From: Strigamia acuminata
Lineage: Eukaryota; Arthropoda; Chilopoda; Geophilomorpha; Linotaeniidae
Assembly (NCBI GenBank): GCA_949358305.1
Contig: OX442314.1
Location: forward strand, 37,917,211 to 37,981,210
DNA length: 64,000 nt
Direction: 5' to 3'
The notes beneath the pieces were generated by a model that was given only the letters and a program-made list of their open reading frames with translations, made no database searches and had not been told where the DNA came from. The first letter of the stretch is position 1. Each line of letters starts with the position of its first letter. Position numbers and translations under genes: made by a program. Below, piece after piece: positions 40,751 through 52,587 of the stretch.

Positions 40751-41284
40751 GACGGTCCGTGATAGTAACGAATTTAAATTTAAAAATTATTTATATTCTT
40801 CGTTATCTGGTCGTATCTTTAATCGTAATTTTGTTGTTTCAATTCCCGTTTTCACCAGAATTCCCAGGGTAGCCTTATGATGCCGCAACCGATGTGTAAA
40901 GTATAGGCCTATATAAATTTGACCGAAATTTAATATTTTAAATAAAATACTTTTCATAATTACAGGAAAAATGTTGAAAACTCCACAACAAAGGAAGTAT
41001 TTCACTGAAGATCTAACACAAAGTATCAAAATCGCGCTTTTTCGAGTTTTTACTTTGATTATGAAAAGGAATTTCTTACGAGCAAGTTAATATATTTTTA
41101 GTAATTTTTTTTGTCATATATAAATTGACCGTTTTTATGTCCAATAGTATATTTTTTTTAAAAACATTCTAAAGTTTGGGGGTGTAAAATCCAACTCTCT
41201 ACCTCCACGTGGTCACCCCTGGATAAACTGAGCACGTAACTTGTCTCGGTGAAACCAAAAGAGAGCTCTGGTCATTTGAAAATT
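40751..41284. other. Unassigned AT-rich sequence
   Basis: Nothing supported. Confidence 0.4.
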
Positions 41285-41400
41285 TATGTCTAATCATCAA
41301 ACATGAATGTGGCATTTACATGAATTTGTATTGTAAGCCTGCATTCTCCAAATGAATGTGGCATTTACACGAATTGGTATTGTTTGGGCTGTAAATAAGC
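41285..41400. repeat. Inverted copy of the 5.3-kb ATGCCACATTCAT repeat
   Basis: Two units of ATGAATGTGGCATTTACA(T/C)GAATT, which is the reverse complement of the unit at 5330-5515, each followed by AAGCCTGCAT. Confidence 0.6.
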
Positions 41401-42185
41401 CTGCATGATTGCAGGATTTACTTTCTCAATATTTCTAAAAACTACTTAGCTAATTTACATCTTGATGACCCATTAGGCCATTAACCATTATATTTCAAAA
41501 GTGATCATAAATGCTGACAACAATTTCGTTAATGTGAAATAATATAGTTTTAACGTAGGGTTTAATTAAAATTTAATTAAAAGTAGTGACGAAGAAGTAT
41601 ATTTAACATACACCAGTACGACTGAGCTGCTAGTGCGCACGTTCGTCTAAGTAGGACACTCTTAGCTTTGTCTGCATTGCTATACTTTGTAGGTTTTTAA
41701 TCATAATATCTTGCAATGGTATCATACTAGTAGAGAAATGTATTTGCTGATTCCAGAAACACAAGATCAAATAGAAAGAAGATCTATAACTACATCAGTC
41801 ACCTCTCACTCATTCTTGATAATCTAGAACCTGCAGCAATAGTCGAAATTCTATTTTCTATTTTCTATTTTCTATTTGCAAGCTGGTTTCGCACGGAAAG
41901 ATTTTGGTTTCTTTCAGTAAATAGCATGCCTGCTGAATCCAATTCAGAAAATTTTATGCAAGGTGATACTAGTAAATATGGTATTAGGGAAAACAGTTTA
42001 GCGTTAATAATGAATGCAAGTTTTTGATGGTAAATGCTGTGGATGTTAAGAACTGAGTTCTCCTCTGCAATGAATGATTTAATGCACCTTTCACAATTTG
42101 TTTACTTGGTTATCCATCTTAAAATATATGCACATAAATAGTAACAATTGAATTATTTGTCTGTGGTTTGGTAAATTTGTGTAAG
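41401..42185. other. Unassigned AT-rich sequence
   Basis: Includes a short TTTTCTATTTTCTATTTTC repeat (about 41850-41875). No gene is supported. Confidence 0.4.
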
Positions 42186-42191
42186 TTCTGT

Positions 42192-42392
42192 GATGCACTG
42201 CAAGAAAAAGTCTCAGCTCCTCCAAGAATTTTCTCAGCCAGAGCAATTTAATGGGCCTGAAGGCGGTAATACACACTGACAGCAAATCAGTGGAGACGTT
42301 AGCGAGAGTACTTGCGCAACACCAGAGAACGAAACACAAATCGAAGAGCAGGAAAACTTGTCCCAACTCCAAATAACTCAAGAATAACAATT
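42192..42392 (+). pseudogene. Possible broken exon
   Basis: A plus-strand frame starting MHCKKKSQLLQEFSQPEQFN is broken by TGA (about 42280) and then continues in the same frame with SESTCATPENETQIEEQ to TAA near 42389. The protein-like composition on both sides of the stop suggests a decayed coding exon. The family is unknown. Confidence 0.25.
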
Positions 42393-43224
42393 GGTAAATG
42401 CTACACTTATAAAAAATGCAGTTTTACAGTATCCAAAGCATAAAATTAAATTATTGGATTTTTTTTTTCTATTAGTTAAAGTATTGACAAAATACCAAAT
42501 AATTGTTCCAAAAAAATGGAAAAAAAAAATTTGAAATGAAGAAAAAAAAAACTTGGCTTCATCAACCACGTTCCTCGAGCTTATTCACCAAATTAAAATA
42601 TTGCAATGAAAGAATAAGTGACTGCAAGGGTTAATCTGTTGTTTGCCTCAAATAGGCACAAAATCTAATAATAGTTCCAATGGCATCCAATTTGCAGAAA
42701 TCCAGTGGCAGATTATGCCTAAAATGGCAGTACCATTTGGCGACGTCTATGCATCATGCGTGAAAGTCAACCGACCAGGTACCAAACTTAGAACATTTTT
42801 TATCTGAATGACCTTTCGACATGGTACACGTGCTACAGGGTTTAATTACACTCACAAGCTGTTTAAAAAGTGGATCTTTACAACCATGTCTGAGATAACA
42901 ATCACTTAAGTAATACGGAGTATTTCTTCAGCACTTCAGAGCTTATTTATAATCATCTAAAGAGGAGGGCATGATGCCTTTGTCTGATTGGTTAATCAGT
43001 GATAATTTCATCAATTTTCTGCCATTTTGGAATTGTGTAATTTACAATTTTTTTAATTTTGAAAGAATCCCTAGTGCAGAACTTGTAACTATTGTAGAAA
43101 TCGCTGAAATATGGCAATTAAAGGCACTGGGGCTCTCCAAACAACAAATTGATAAAAGGTTAGGAAGAAATTAATCAATTGCATCCTAAATTCTAACCCA
43201 TACATGAAAACCAAATGTAAAAAC
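42393..43224. other. Unassigned sequence left of Gypsy family B
   Basis: A short frame ending 43174 contains SAELVTIVEIAEIWQLKALG and could be another exon scrap. Otherwise nothing is supported. The last four bases AAAC (43221-43224) are the left target duplication of the next element. Confidence 0.35.
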
Positions 43225-44316
43225 TGTGGTGACCTCAAATATTCCTATTTGAGTGCGCACCATATTTCCAAATTGTCTTAAAAAAACATATTCAACAAGC
43301 TTATATGTTTTGTTTCAATGTAAATTGAAATAAAATATATATTAATCAAATATAAAACAAGACACAATATTACCCAAATAATATTGTGTTTTGCAGCAAG
43401 TTTTGGCCCAGCAACAGCGTCAACCAATCGCGCTGCAGCGTGCATTGCTTTGATGATGCTGCTAGGCGTGTGCCTGGGCGGAGCATCCCTTCCCCTCGCG
43501 CGTGCCCGGCTCAATTGTTGCACACGACCCGAAGGCGGCCGTGTGTGATCTTTGTGCAACTCGTCATCTGCGCAGCTTTTCTGAGCAGATTTTGGAGTGA
43601 GCCAAACGGTTTTGGCCCACTCTTCCTGCACTCTTGATTCCACCTCCAAACTGTTCACAACCGTGTCAAACTTCTGCCAAAACTGCAAAGTGTGATCTGT
43701 GATTCTTGGACGAATTGAGTTTCATCGCTGGTCTGTACCCACTGTACGGAATAGCAACTTTCTAGCTTGAATTACTACGCGTAATTTAAGCCATTTCTGT
43801 GTGAAACTAACATCGAGTTTACTCTGTTAGTTTGAAGGCTTTGTGTCGAGTTTAACTCCACAAAGCGATTTGTGTAAAGACCGATTGTTACGTCGAGCTT
43901 GCTCCGTAATAATCGAACCGCTGTGTGCAAGACGTATTCTCGTGTCGAGCGTGCTCCACGAGGATTTTAGAATATTTAGAGGCGTATTTTAGCGTTGAGT
44001 TTACTCCGCTAAAATCCCGCGCTCACACGACGCCATCGACGCCATTTTGGAGCCAACGGTTAACTGTGAGTGTCCAAGTACAAAGAGAAGCCAGATCGAC
44101 CCAGTCATTACATTATTATTATTATTATTTTCCCTTTGCATATATCAAGTGTATTTAAAACGATTAAAACAATCTAATTTTTCCTTTTACTCTCCGTGTA
44201 AAAATCATTCCCCTAGACAACCATTTAGCCACAGAGTAGAAGTCCTATACGGCATCTCACCGACGATTGCTTATTGAATTTATATAATTTAATAAGTAAA
44301 AACCCGGATCGCCGCA
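43225..44316 (+). repeat. 5' LTR of Gypsy family B
   Basis: 1,092 bp, TGTGGTGACC to ATCGCCGCA. It contains a five-hairpin array (43804-44015), an ATT microsatellite (about 44106-44128) and a TATA-like CATATATC (about 44139). Minus-strand frames here (136 codons) are incidental. Confidence 0.93.
43804..44015 (+). promoter_or_regulatory. Array of five hairpins with shared architecture and unlike stems
   Basis: Hairpins at 43804-43833, 43838-43866, 43883-43914, 43936-43965 and 43986-44015. Each is a stem of 8-10 bp, a two-base 5' bulge (TC or TT), an inner GAG/CTC stem and a loop of four or five bases (TTTA, TTTAA, CTTG, CGTG, TTTA). The stem arms AAACTAACA, GCTTTGTG, GATTGTTACG, ATTCTCGTG and ATTTTAGCG are unlike one another, yet each is matched by its complement, with two G-T pairs. 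The array recurs in the 3' LTR (about 55559-55770) and in the family B copy at 60506-60718. Confidence 0.9.
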
Positions 44317-44318
44317 CT

Positions 44319-44338
44319 TGGGGGCCTGTCCGGGATTG
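44319..44338 (+). promoter_or_regulatory. Primer-binding site, Gypsy family B
   Basis: TGGGGGCCTGTCCGGGATTG lies two bases after the LTR; the same type as in family A. Confidence 0.8.
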
Positions 44339-44408
44339 TTTTGATTGTTAAAATCCGATTTTTGCAAAAAGATCCTTTATTTCCATTGTTCTTTTTCAAT
44401 TTGACAAA

Positions 44409-47306
44409 ATGGCGACGCCAATGCAAATTGTAAAACGACAGCGAGGTCGACCAAGCACTCAGAAACGAGCAGCGACGGTTTTGCCGGCTCTCGAGCCTGA
44501 AATGCTTGTGGAGAAAATTATTTCCGAGGAAATAACACCAATTCCAGATCCAAAACAACTTAAGGATGCTGAAAATGAAGTTGCTCGAGCCCTGAGCGCA
44601 TCAAGTGCGAGTTCTAACGAACAAGAACTCCCGCCACTTCCACTGGAGGAAGTGGAAAATACGTTACGTGAAATGGAAAGTGAATCGTCTCACGAATCAC
44701 CTCCTCGCATGACCATGCTGGATGCGTTGAGAAATCAAGCACGCCAGGATGGCGCCCAAATAACGGACGACATGACGGTGGAAGAGATTCATCGCGCCAT
44801 GATACGACTTCACACTGATCGTGCCGTTTCAAATTTACAATTTGAAATGGAACGAAAAGAAGCAGAGCTTCAACAACAAAAAGCGGAGGTTGAGCTTCAA
44901 CACATGGAACTCAATCGACAAAATGAGGAATTTCTAGCCCAAAAAGCTAGAGAATACAGATTAAAAGGTGAAGTGGAAGATCTTTCTAAAATGAACGTTA
45001 GAAATGAACTTTCAATTCGCTCACATCAGGAGGCGCGAAGACAGCTCGAGCTTACCAAAAGTAAGCTGGAGCAGAAAAATAAAGAACTGATTGATTTGGC
45101 AGACCACTACCAACGCAATCATAATCAACTAGTGAGATATGCTGCTGAATTAGACACACGTGCTAAAACACAGCGTACTCGCGAAAGCAAAATAGCTAAG
45201 CGTGAAGACGAGATTTTCCACTCGCTGGATCAACCCAGTACGAGCGGACAAGTCAAGTCTAGCGGCCCTGCTAAGCGATTACAACCAGAAGAATCGCAAA
45301 ATCAAATAAATGAGAATGAAATTCTCCGAGCTGATTTGTTGCGCGCTCAAGAAGAGCTTGCAGAAATGAAAGATCGTTTGCAAGCAAGAAATTATACTGA
45401 CCAATTGGTGCAACCAGAAATGGCTGCGCCAACTGTTCCTATTTTGACTCCCGAAACAATAACAATTTCTGTTGTTTCAGAGTTAAGTAGCCAATCTGGA
45501 TTATCGAGTGATGACGACCAACGTTCGCGTCGTCGCCATCGCTCAAAAAGAAAACGTCCTTCAGATTCTGAGGAACGGAGAGCTGATCGCAATCCGCTCC
45601 CTGGCAATCGAAACCCTATTTTTCACAATAGTGACCGACTGTTGGGAATGGTAGACGATCGAAATAGACGGCATGAAACTGGTATTCATGTTGCTCGAAT
45701 GATACCACTGGCTCAACAGCAAGACTCGTCGAAAAGAAGTCGACGAGACATGAATCCAGCACGCGAACCACCCGACTGACATGAAAGCCCGCCAGGTGGG
45801 GGTCAGTATAGAAGAAATCCACCAGATGGAGGAAATCCAGATGGACATGGAGATGGACCACCTGGAGGTGGACGCCGACCGCCAGACGATGGTGACGGCG
45901 ACCCACCCGACCCACCTGAAACACCACATTTTAACACGCCTTCAAATTCACAATCTGATTCAAGGTCGGATTCTGATGTGAATGCACAACAAGAACGCGA
46001 TAATCGACATCGATCTCATCGACGTCGACATCGAGGCCATTCTTCACGGCGTAATACCCATTATTACACTGCTGAGGAAATTGATCGATTATTAGCTGAT
46101 CGTCGATCTTCCGATCGATCTGACGCTACTGCCGATAATGCTGACATTGCATTACGACAGAAAATTGCACAATATACTGCAGTCAACTGGACTCACGATC
46201 TAGTTGATGAAAGAACTATTAGATGGGATCACATTAAACCCGCTTTATTCGATGGAGAATGGGAAGCTGGATCCACTCTTTTAGATGAAGTTTTACGAAT
46301 TTCAAGGTTGAATGGCATTGTATGTCACACTGCTTTGAAAAGAGTAGTACCAAAAGCTCTTATAGATCGAGCTGAGAAATGGTTTTATTCTAAACAATTT
46401 CAAAATTGGAACCACTTTGTAGAAGAATTCATGACTGAATATGGAGAGTCAAGTGAAGACTTACTACAAATGTGGGATAATCTTTCTCAAAATAAAGGCG
46501 AAAGTCTTCGCTCTTATTTAAGAAGGACTGAGGATTTATTGGTCACTCTCCCTTATACGATGGGAGACGCAGCCATTGATCGTCAATTCCGACGTGGATT
46601 GACAGATTATTCAAAGAATGTTCTACTTTCAGTACGAGCACCTTATCCGGGTGGTTTCGCTGAATTAGCCAAATTTATGCGAGCCAATCAGATAAGGATT
46701 GACGAAAATTACAAAGCTTACCTACCAGCTGATGAAAAAGTTGCGTACGCTAAGCGACAGCAACGGAGAAAGGAGTTGGCCAAAGACACACGTTTTGCTT
46801 ACACCCCTCTTTTGCAACCCCCAAAACGAGGAGATTTTTTGGCAGAGACTGCCAAGGAATCGAAAAAGGGATCGGATGGAAAAAATCCTCATCCAACCCC
46901 TAAAGCTCACTTAGCTGAAGTGACCGAAATGGAAACTGCTTCTGAACCGGAGAAATCTGACTCAAAACCAGAAAGCGAGGCTGCAGCTGCTTTATTAGCA
47001 CGTAATAACGCAGTAGCCAGAAAATTTGGACCAAAAATGGCGCCTAAAAACGTTACTTTTGGTTCACCAAAAACAGACGCGCTCAGTAGATCGAAGTCAC
47101 CGACCCCTAAAAAGGACGAAGCCAAACGTTCAAGTTCGCCTTCGCCAAAAGTCGCGAAATCGCCTGCTACTGACCCATGTAACATTTGTAAAAAATTGGG
47201 ACATTGGGCTAAAGAATGTCCTGACAGAAAATCGAGCAAAGACAAGATTATAGAAGAGTTCGAGAAATCGATGAAATCAATCGGCGAACTTCTAAAAAAC
47301 TTGTAA
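44409..47306 (+). pseudogene. gag: Gag of Gypsy family B, interrupted by one in-frame TGA
   Basis: The start is the ATG at 44409 (CAAAATGG), 70 bases after the primer site. The frame stays the same over 965 codons except for TGA at 45777-45779. The first part has a basic N-terminus and a long coiled coil rich in Glu, Gln and Arg (about 44800-45240), and the sequence just after the stop is Gly/Pro-rich. The second part holds the capsid-like domain (about 46180-46760: WEAGSTLLDE, AEKWFYSKQF, TEYGESSEDL, homologous to family A gag) and the zinc knuckle CNICKKLGHWAKEC (about 47176-47220). Family A has the whole gag open, so the TGA is probably a mutation. Read-through cannot be excluded, since TGA is followed by C. 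Confidence 0.88.
47294..47300 (+). promoter_or_regulatory. -1 frameshift heptamer A_AAA_AAC, family B
   Basis: In the gag frame the codons are CTA AAA AAC TTG TAA, so the heptamer lies two codons before the gag stop. A -1 slip enters the pol frame, which is open across the overlap. Family A has the same heptamer twice. Confidence 0.8.
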
Positions 47307-50300
47307 GCGCGCATCCAGACGGTCTAGTGGATGCGACGCCTACCGCCTCGGAAAACAAACTAACGCCATCTCAAATTTTGGATGAATTTTTAAATACTCA
47401 GATTAAATTAGAGATTGAAAATAATTTGCAATTTCCAAAAATTGATGTTTCCAGTTTAAAGCTTGTGCTACAAAATGAAAACATCACTGAGGAATTTTTT
47501 AAAGATAAAGTTCAACAAATAAAAGTAGATTGGGAATCTAAAATGAAAGATGCTGTTACTTTGCTAGATGGAAAAGCTAGGCCAACACCTGAAATTGTTG
47601 AAAGGTCAGATAAAATTGATTTACCTGGTCTTGACGATTGTATTGAAAAATTAATGGCTACAACGCTAGTCACTAATGATTTATTGGACGAATTACCATT
47701 GGATCCGCCGATAGAAATTAAGCCACCGCGACGTTTTAAGTGCAAGTACGCGGACATACCAAACAGCAATGATTTGCCGACGATTCGATTGCAGACGGCA
47801 AACGGTATGATAACAGGGATGTTAGACTCTGGAGCTAATCGAAGCTTCATGGCCTACTCCGTAGTAATTTCGCTGAAACTGGAAGATGAAATTCGACCAA
47901 TTGGACCAGATGTGAGAGTTACAACTGCTTCAGAAGATGTAGTCCCTGAAGGAACTCTCCTACTTTCTTTTGCGTGGACACACGGGATGTTAAGTCATCC
48001 ATTCATAATTTTAAGAAATAAATATCCTATTATTTTATTAGGATGTGATTTCATGAATCGACTCAATATTCAACCAAATCCTAAGACCATGTCTTGGAAT
48101 TTTGTCAAGTCTTTGAAAGAAGATTTACCTTTTGTTCCTCAAGCGATTTTTGATCGTTATCAAGAGTTCCTTGATCCACCCGAAGAAATCATGAAACGCG
48201 ACTTTATTAAAGCAAATCACATGAAAGCTGGTTCCGCCACTGCATGTCAAGCTAAAGTTGCCAATGAAGAAAATATAGTACAAAGACTTGTTAGCGACGC
48301 TAATTTGTCAATGGAAAATAATTTAATGCTTGAAAAAGTATTAAAGAAACATGAAAAGATTTTATCTCGCCGACCAGGTAGAACACACCTCGTTAGGCAT
48401 GAAATTAAACTGGACACTAAAGTTCCAATTAGAGTTCCGTTTAAAAGCGTAAATCCACAGAAACGTGAAATTATTCGTCAAATCTGTCAAGATATGTTGG
48501 ATAATGGGTACGTTGAACAAGCCACTGGAGACTATGGGATGAGAATAGTTCTAGTGATGCGTCCGGATTGTGATCCGAGACTCTGCATTGATTTTAGACC
48601 ACTCAATGCACATACATTATACGACCCTCCTCAAATGTCCAGCATTGAGGAAATCTTGCGAGAACTCGGAAGGTTTGAATGGGTCACAACAATAGATTTG
48701 TCAAAAGGCTATTGGCAAATAGAGGTTCATCCGAACGACCGTGCTAAAACTGCGTTTTGGAGCCCTTCGGGTCGACTACAATCTCGAGTCATGCCCTTTG
48801 GCCTCGTAAATGCGCTGTCAACTTTTCAAAAGTTGATAGAAAAGATTTTGGGGGACGCCTATCGAAAATTCGCATGGGCATACCTCGATGATATAATTAT
48901 TATATCAAAAAATTTTGAAGAACACATGATTCATCTGGAAGAAATTCTGAGTAAACTTGAAAATGCAAATCTTCATGTTCATCCAGAAAAATCAAAATTT
49001 GGCAGAAAAGAATTAACTTTTCTTGGTTACAAGTTAAGTGTTCAAGGAGTTAGTGTCGACCCTAAAAAAGTCGCCGCTATTAAAGAAATGCCAGCTCCTT
49101 CAAATTTGAAAGAGTTGCAGAGATTTTTGGGAATGGTGAACTTTTTTCACCGATTACTTAAAAATCTGGCAGTAATGACAGAACCTCTACGTCCTTTACT
49201 CAAAAAGGATGTGGAATTTATTTGGTCAGAAATTCATCAAGAAGCTTTTGATCAAATAAAAGATGCTTTAACGAATGCAGAAACAATGGCCATGCCTGAT
49301 TTGACAGAACCATTTATTGTGCATACCGACGCCAGCAGAAAAGGACTAGGCGCCGCGCTTATGCAAATGAGGGAAATCGATGATCAAAATATCGAAGTGC
49401 CTTGTGTTTATGCCAGCAGAAGTTTGCAACCTGCTGAGATAAATTACAGCGCCACAGAATTAGAATGCCTTGCGGTAATCTGGGCATTACGTAAATTTCC
49501 ACATTATTTGGAATTTACCACATTTATAGTAAGGACTGACCATCAAGCATTAAAATGGTTGATGCAGTTAGACGAACCTGCCGGAAGGTTAGCGCGCTGG
49601 CAAATGGAGCTGATGCGCTACTCTTTCGAAATACAATATATTAAAGGTCCACTAAATGTTTTAGCGGATGCTTTATCCAGATCACCGATTGACAAACCGG
49701 AAAATCCTGAAGATGATGGAGATAATGACGAATTATTATCTTACTGTCCATCACCTCAACGAAATTGGAAAATGGGAAAATTTCATGAACTTCCTGTCTC
49801 CACGCTGGAGGAAAAGGAAGATCACGAATTCGTCAACTATTGGACTAAAATTTATGACTCCTCTGAGGAATCAGATGACGTCATAAGAGCACAAATTTCA
49901 AGGAAATTTCAAATTCCTTCGTCAAATGTTTTAATAAAAGCATTTGTCGCCAAAGTCGTAGAACGTCTTGATTGTGAACCCCCCACAAGGGAAGACATAA
50001 TCAAGGCCCAAAAAGAAGATAAAGTTTGCCAATTAATGCGTAATTTTTTAAATTGTAATCAATTTCCGCCTGACGTCACAACGCGACTCCAGAGGAAACA
50101 ATATAGAAAACACGCAACCACCTTCTTAATTGAAGATGACTTATTAATGCAATTTCATCCCACAATGTCTGATGAATTGGGGGAGGATGGGAGAGCACTC
50201 AAAGTTTTTGTACCTCAGACATTGAAGTATAAAATTATTTGGCTGATGCATGGCCACCCACTTTCTGGCCACCCAGGAATTGCAAGGACTCTTTATCGAG

Positions 50301-51775
50301 CACGCCGAATTTATACCTGGAAAGGCATGAAATCGGACATTACGAGATTCATTCGACATTGTGAGCGTTGTCAAGCTTGCAAACCTCGAACGAAAGGACA
50401 AATTGAAGCAGCGCAAATGGGTCCTTACAGCCCATTTGACTGTCTAAGTGTTGATTTGACCGGCCCAAAACCTCGGACGCGCAAAAACAACACACATATT
50501 TTAGTCATACTTGACGTGGCAACTCATTGGCCAGAATTATATCCAATGTGTAACCCCACTGCTGGAAAAGTAGCAAATTGCATTTATCACCTTTCCATGA
50601 GCATGGGATTCCCTCGTAAAATTATTTCTGACAACGGCCCGCAATTTCGAGCCCAAGTCTTCAAAAAATTTTGTGAAAAGTTCAAGATGGTTCCAACACC
50701 AACTTCAACGTATCACCCACAAGCTAACCCGGTTGAAAGGGTTAACCGTGACATCAAATATTTGGTTGCAATTTATTCATCTGTTCATTCCAAATGGGAC
50801 GAATATTTGCGTGAATTTGCATTTAGTTTGAGAACTACGGTGACGAGAGGAAGAGACTTCTCTCCCGCATTTCTTAACTTTTTTCGCGAACTCAGAGTAC
50901 CTTGGGATCCAAGAATACCTGAAGGAATTTTGGTCGTCGATCCAAAAAACCCACATTTATACGTGCAAAAATTAGAAGCCGTTATCGCCGAAACATATCA
51001 GCACATGATGTCACATGTGTTAGATTTGCGTAGACGAGTTAATCTTAAAAAAGAAGGTGAGAAGTTCTCCAATTTTAAATTAAACGATTTAGTTTGGAGA
51101 GATTCTCATGTTTTGTCAAGTGCTGCCCGCGGCATTGCAGCTGGCATCGCTGATAAAAGAACAGGACCTTATGTAATAACCTAAGTATTACAGGGAGGAT
51201 CCGTAGAATTGAGAAAGCTAGAGAATAACGAAATATTTCCAGCTGTCCATTCGTCGGAATTAACTCCGTATTTCCCGAGTTTCGACCAGGAAGTATGGTT
51301 AGAAGGCGAAGAAGTCGGTCAAAAGACTGAAAATATAATTAATACGTTAGATGACGATGAATTAAAGAAAATACCTGTCGATAATTCATCCAAACCACAA
51401 ATGGAGTCAGACCTCGTGAATAATGACGTTGAGCTTCGTGACAGTTTCAAAAAACTTGAAATTGCTAAAAAATTAAATAAAAAGGTGTTTTTAGAAAAGA
51501 AACAAAAAACATCTGAAATAAAAGACTCATCTGACTCAGTCTCCGATGACAATGAAGACGGCGATTTAAATACAATAAATCCCTCGCCGACAAAGAGATA
51601 TAATCTTCGGACTCGTAAACCGAGAGGAAAGAACAACATGTGTCTTCTCCCCTCGCTAACCTCGAGATCCAGGGATCAGCCGTATGACGTAAGGAGCAAT
51701 TCCCCAAGCCATACTCAAACCAATCAAACAGTAAGATTGGATGACGTCACTAACAGCGACGTTACCCAAACGTAA
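47300..51775 (+). pseudogene. pol: Ty3/Gypsy pol (family B), interrupted by one in-frame TAA
   Basis: Entered by frameshift at 47300; there is no good ATG near the frame start. Counting from 47327: protease LDSGANRSF (about 166), reverse transcriptase YLDD (about 518), RNase H HTDASRKG (about 666), integrase zinc domain, then integrase residues in VDLTGP (1042), SDNGPQF (1100) and VERVNRD (1136), and a GPY/F module (about 1280). TAA at 51182-51184 cuts right after GPYVIT, and the same frame continues with ELRKLENNE, matching KLRKLEDNT of family A. The reverse-transcriptase motif FGLVNAPSTF of family A reads FGLVNALSTF here (about 48809), a change at a normally invariant Pro. Most enzymatic domains precede the stop. 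Confidence 0.9.
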
Positions 51776-51983
51776 CTTCCGGTATTTGAAACGATCACTT
51801 CGCGTCTGAGTTCACTTCGATCTCACACGTGTGTTAAGTGCTCATCCCCAAAACCAAAAGAGAAACCGTTGGATAAATTCTCCCGAATCTTCAATTGTAA
51901 GTAGTTTTTTCTTTGGAATTTTCCAAGGAAAAACTAATAAATTAATTTTCGTTTTTTCTTTTCCATTTGGATTAGTCGTTCAA
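51776..51983 (+). other. Leader of ORF3 with a predicted 79-nt intron, family B
   Basis: GTAAGTAG at 51897 is a good donor. A pyrimidine-rich tract and GGATTAG at 51969-51975 form an acceptor, 8 bases before the ATG of exon 1. The length suits arthropod introns. It could belong to a transcript started inside the element, or the acceptor could receive a donor in the 5' leader. Confidence 0.5.
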
Positions 51984-52235
51984 ATGGAAGGAGAGGAACC
52001 GAAAGAAGGAAGCGAAGCCGGCGCCAACAGCCTCGAATTAGAAACAAATTCGACGCTGCCTGGTTCCGCAAACACTTCGAATACATCCGTGGATGTCACC
52101 GAAGAGTCCGCCGAAGCTTAAGCCGCTCTGGCCGACGCTGCTGCCCGTTTGCCAGTCACGCCGTCTCAGCCCCGACTACGAGGAGGCCTATTCGCCGATC
52201 CAAACGGCGAAACTCGTACACAGAGACACGAACGG
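51984..52235 (+). pseudogene. Predicted ORF3 exon 1, family B (acidic, one in-frame stop)
   Basis: ATG at 51984 (TTCAAATGG) opens MEGEEPKEGSEAGAN and a Thr/Ser/Glu-rich part. TAA at 52119-52121 interrupts after 45 codons. The same frame then continues through an Ala/Pro/Arg-rich stretch (52122-52235) to a donor CGG|GTAAAT in phase 0. Family A has an acidic exon at the same place. The stop would block ORF3 in this copy. The other family B copy is cut by the window edge before this exon, so I cannot tell whether it is shared. Confidence 0.55.
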
Positions 52236-52587
52236 GTAAATAATTTAAAATAAAATTACCTTTCAGTCATGAAAAGTAATTAAAAGTGCATTTTCACTCA
52301 GAAAAAGCGAAAAGTTCGTTGGTAACGCCTTCGCAAGAAGGCGCCGCCATTTTTATCATCAGATGGCGCTGTGTCTCATTTTTGAGGCGTTGCTACGGTA
52401 ACGCTCCAAACACTGAAACATAGCCGTCGGAAACAACGTTTTTCACGATTTTTCAAATATTTTGAAAAATTTAACGAATCTAAACCGTCGAATGAAATCT
52501 CACCCGTGATTTTATTCACTGAAAATTCGGAAATAATTAATTTTAACGAAAAAATGGATTTTAATTATTTCTTCGAATATTTTACAG
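52236..52587 (+). other. Predicted intron of ORF3, family B
   Basis: 352 nt, donor GTAAAT at 52236 and acceptor ATTTTACAG ending 52587, phase 0 on both sides. Most of it is AT-rich with no open frame. The acceptor side is conserved at 63692 in the second copy. Confidence 0.6.

Noticed and set aside
43278-43688. Minus-strand frame of 136 codons, repeated at 55033-55443 and (plus strand) 60865-61425
   Set aside because: It is conserved only because it lies in the Gypsy family B LTR; antisense to the element and without domain features. The longer version at 60865 results from LTR differences.
43804-44015. CRISPR-like array
   Set aside because: The hairpins are not identical repeats, the spacing is irregular, and the region is an LTR of a eukaryotic retrotransposon.
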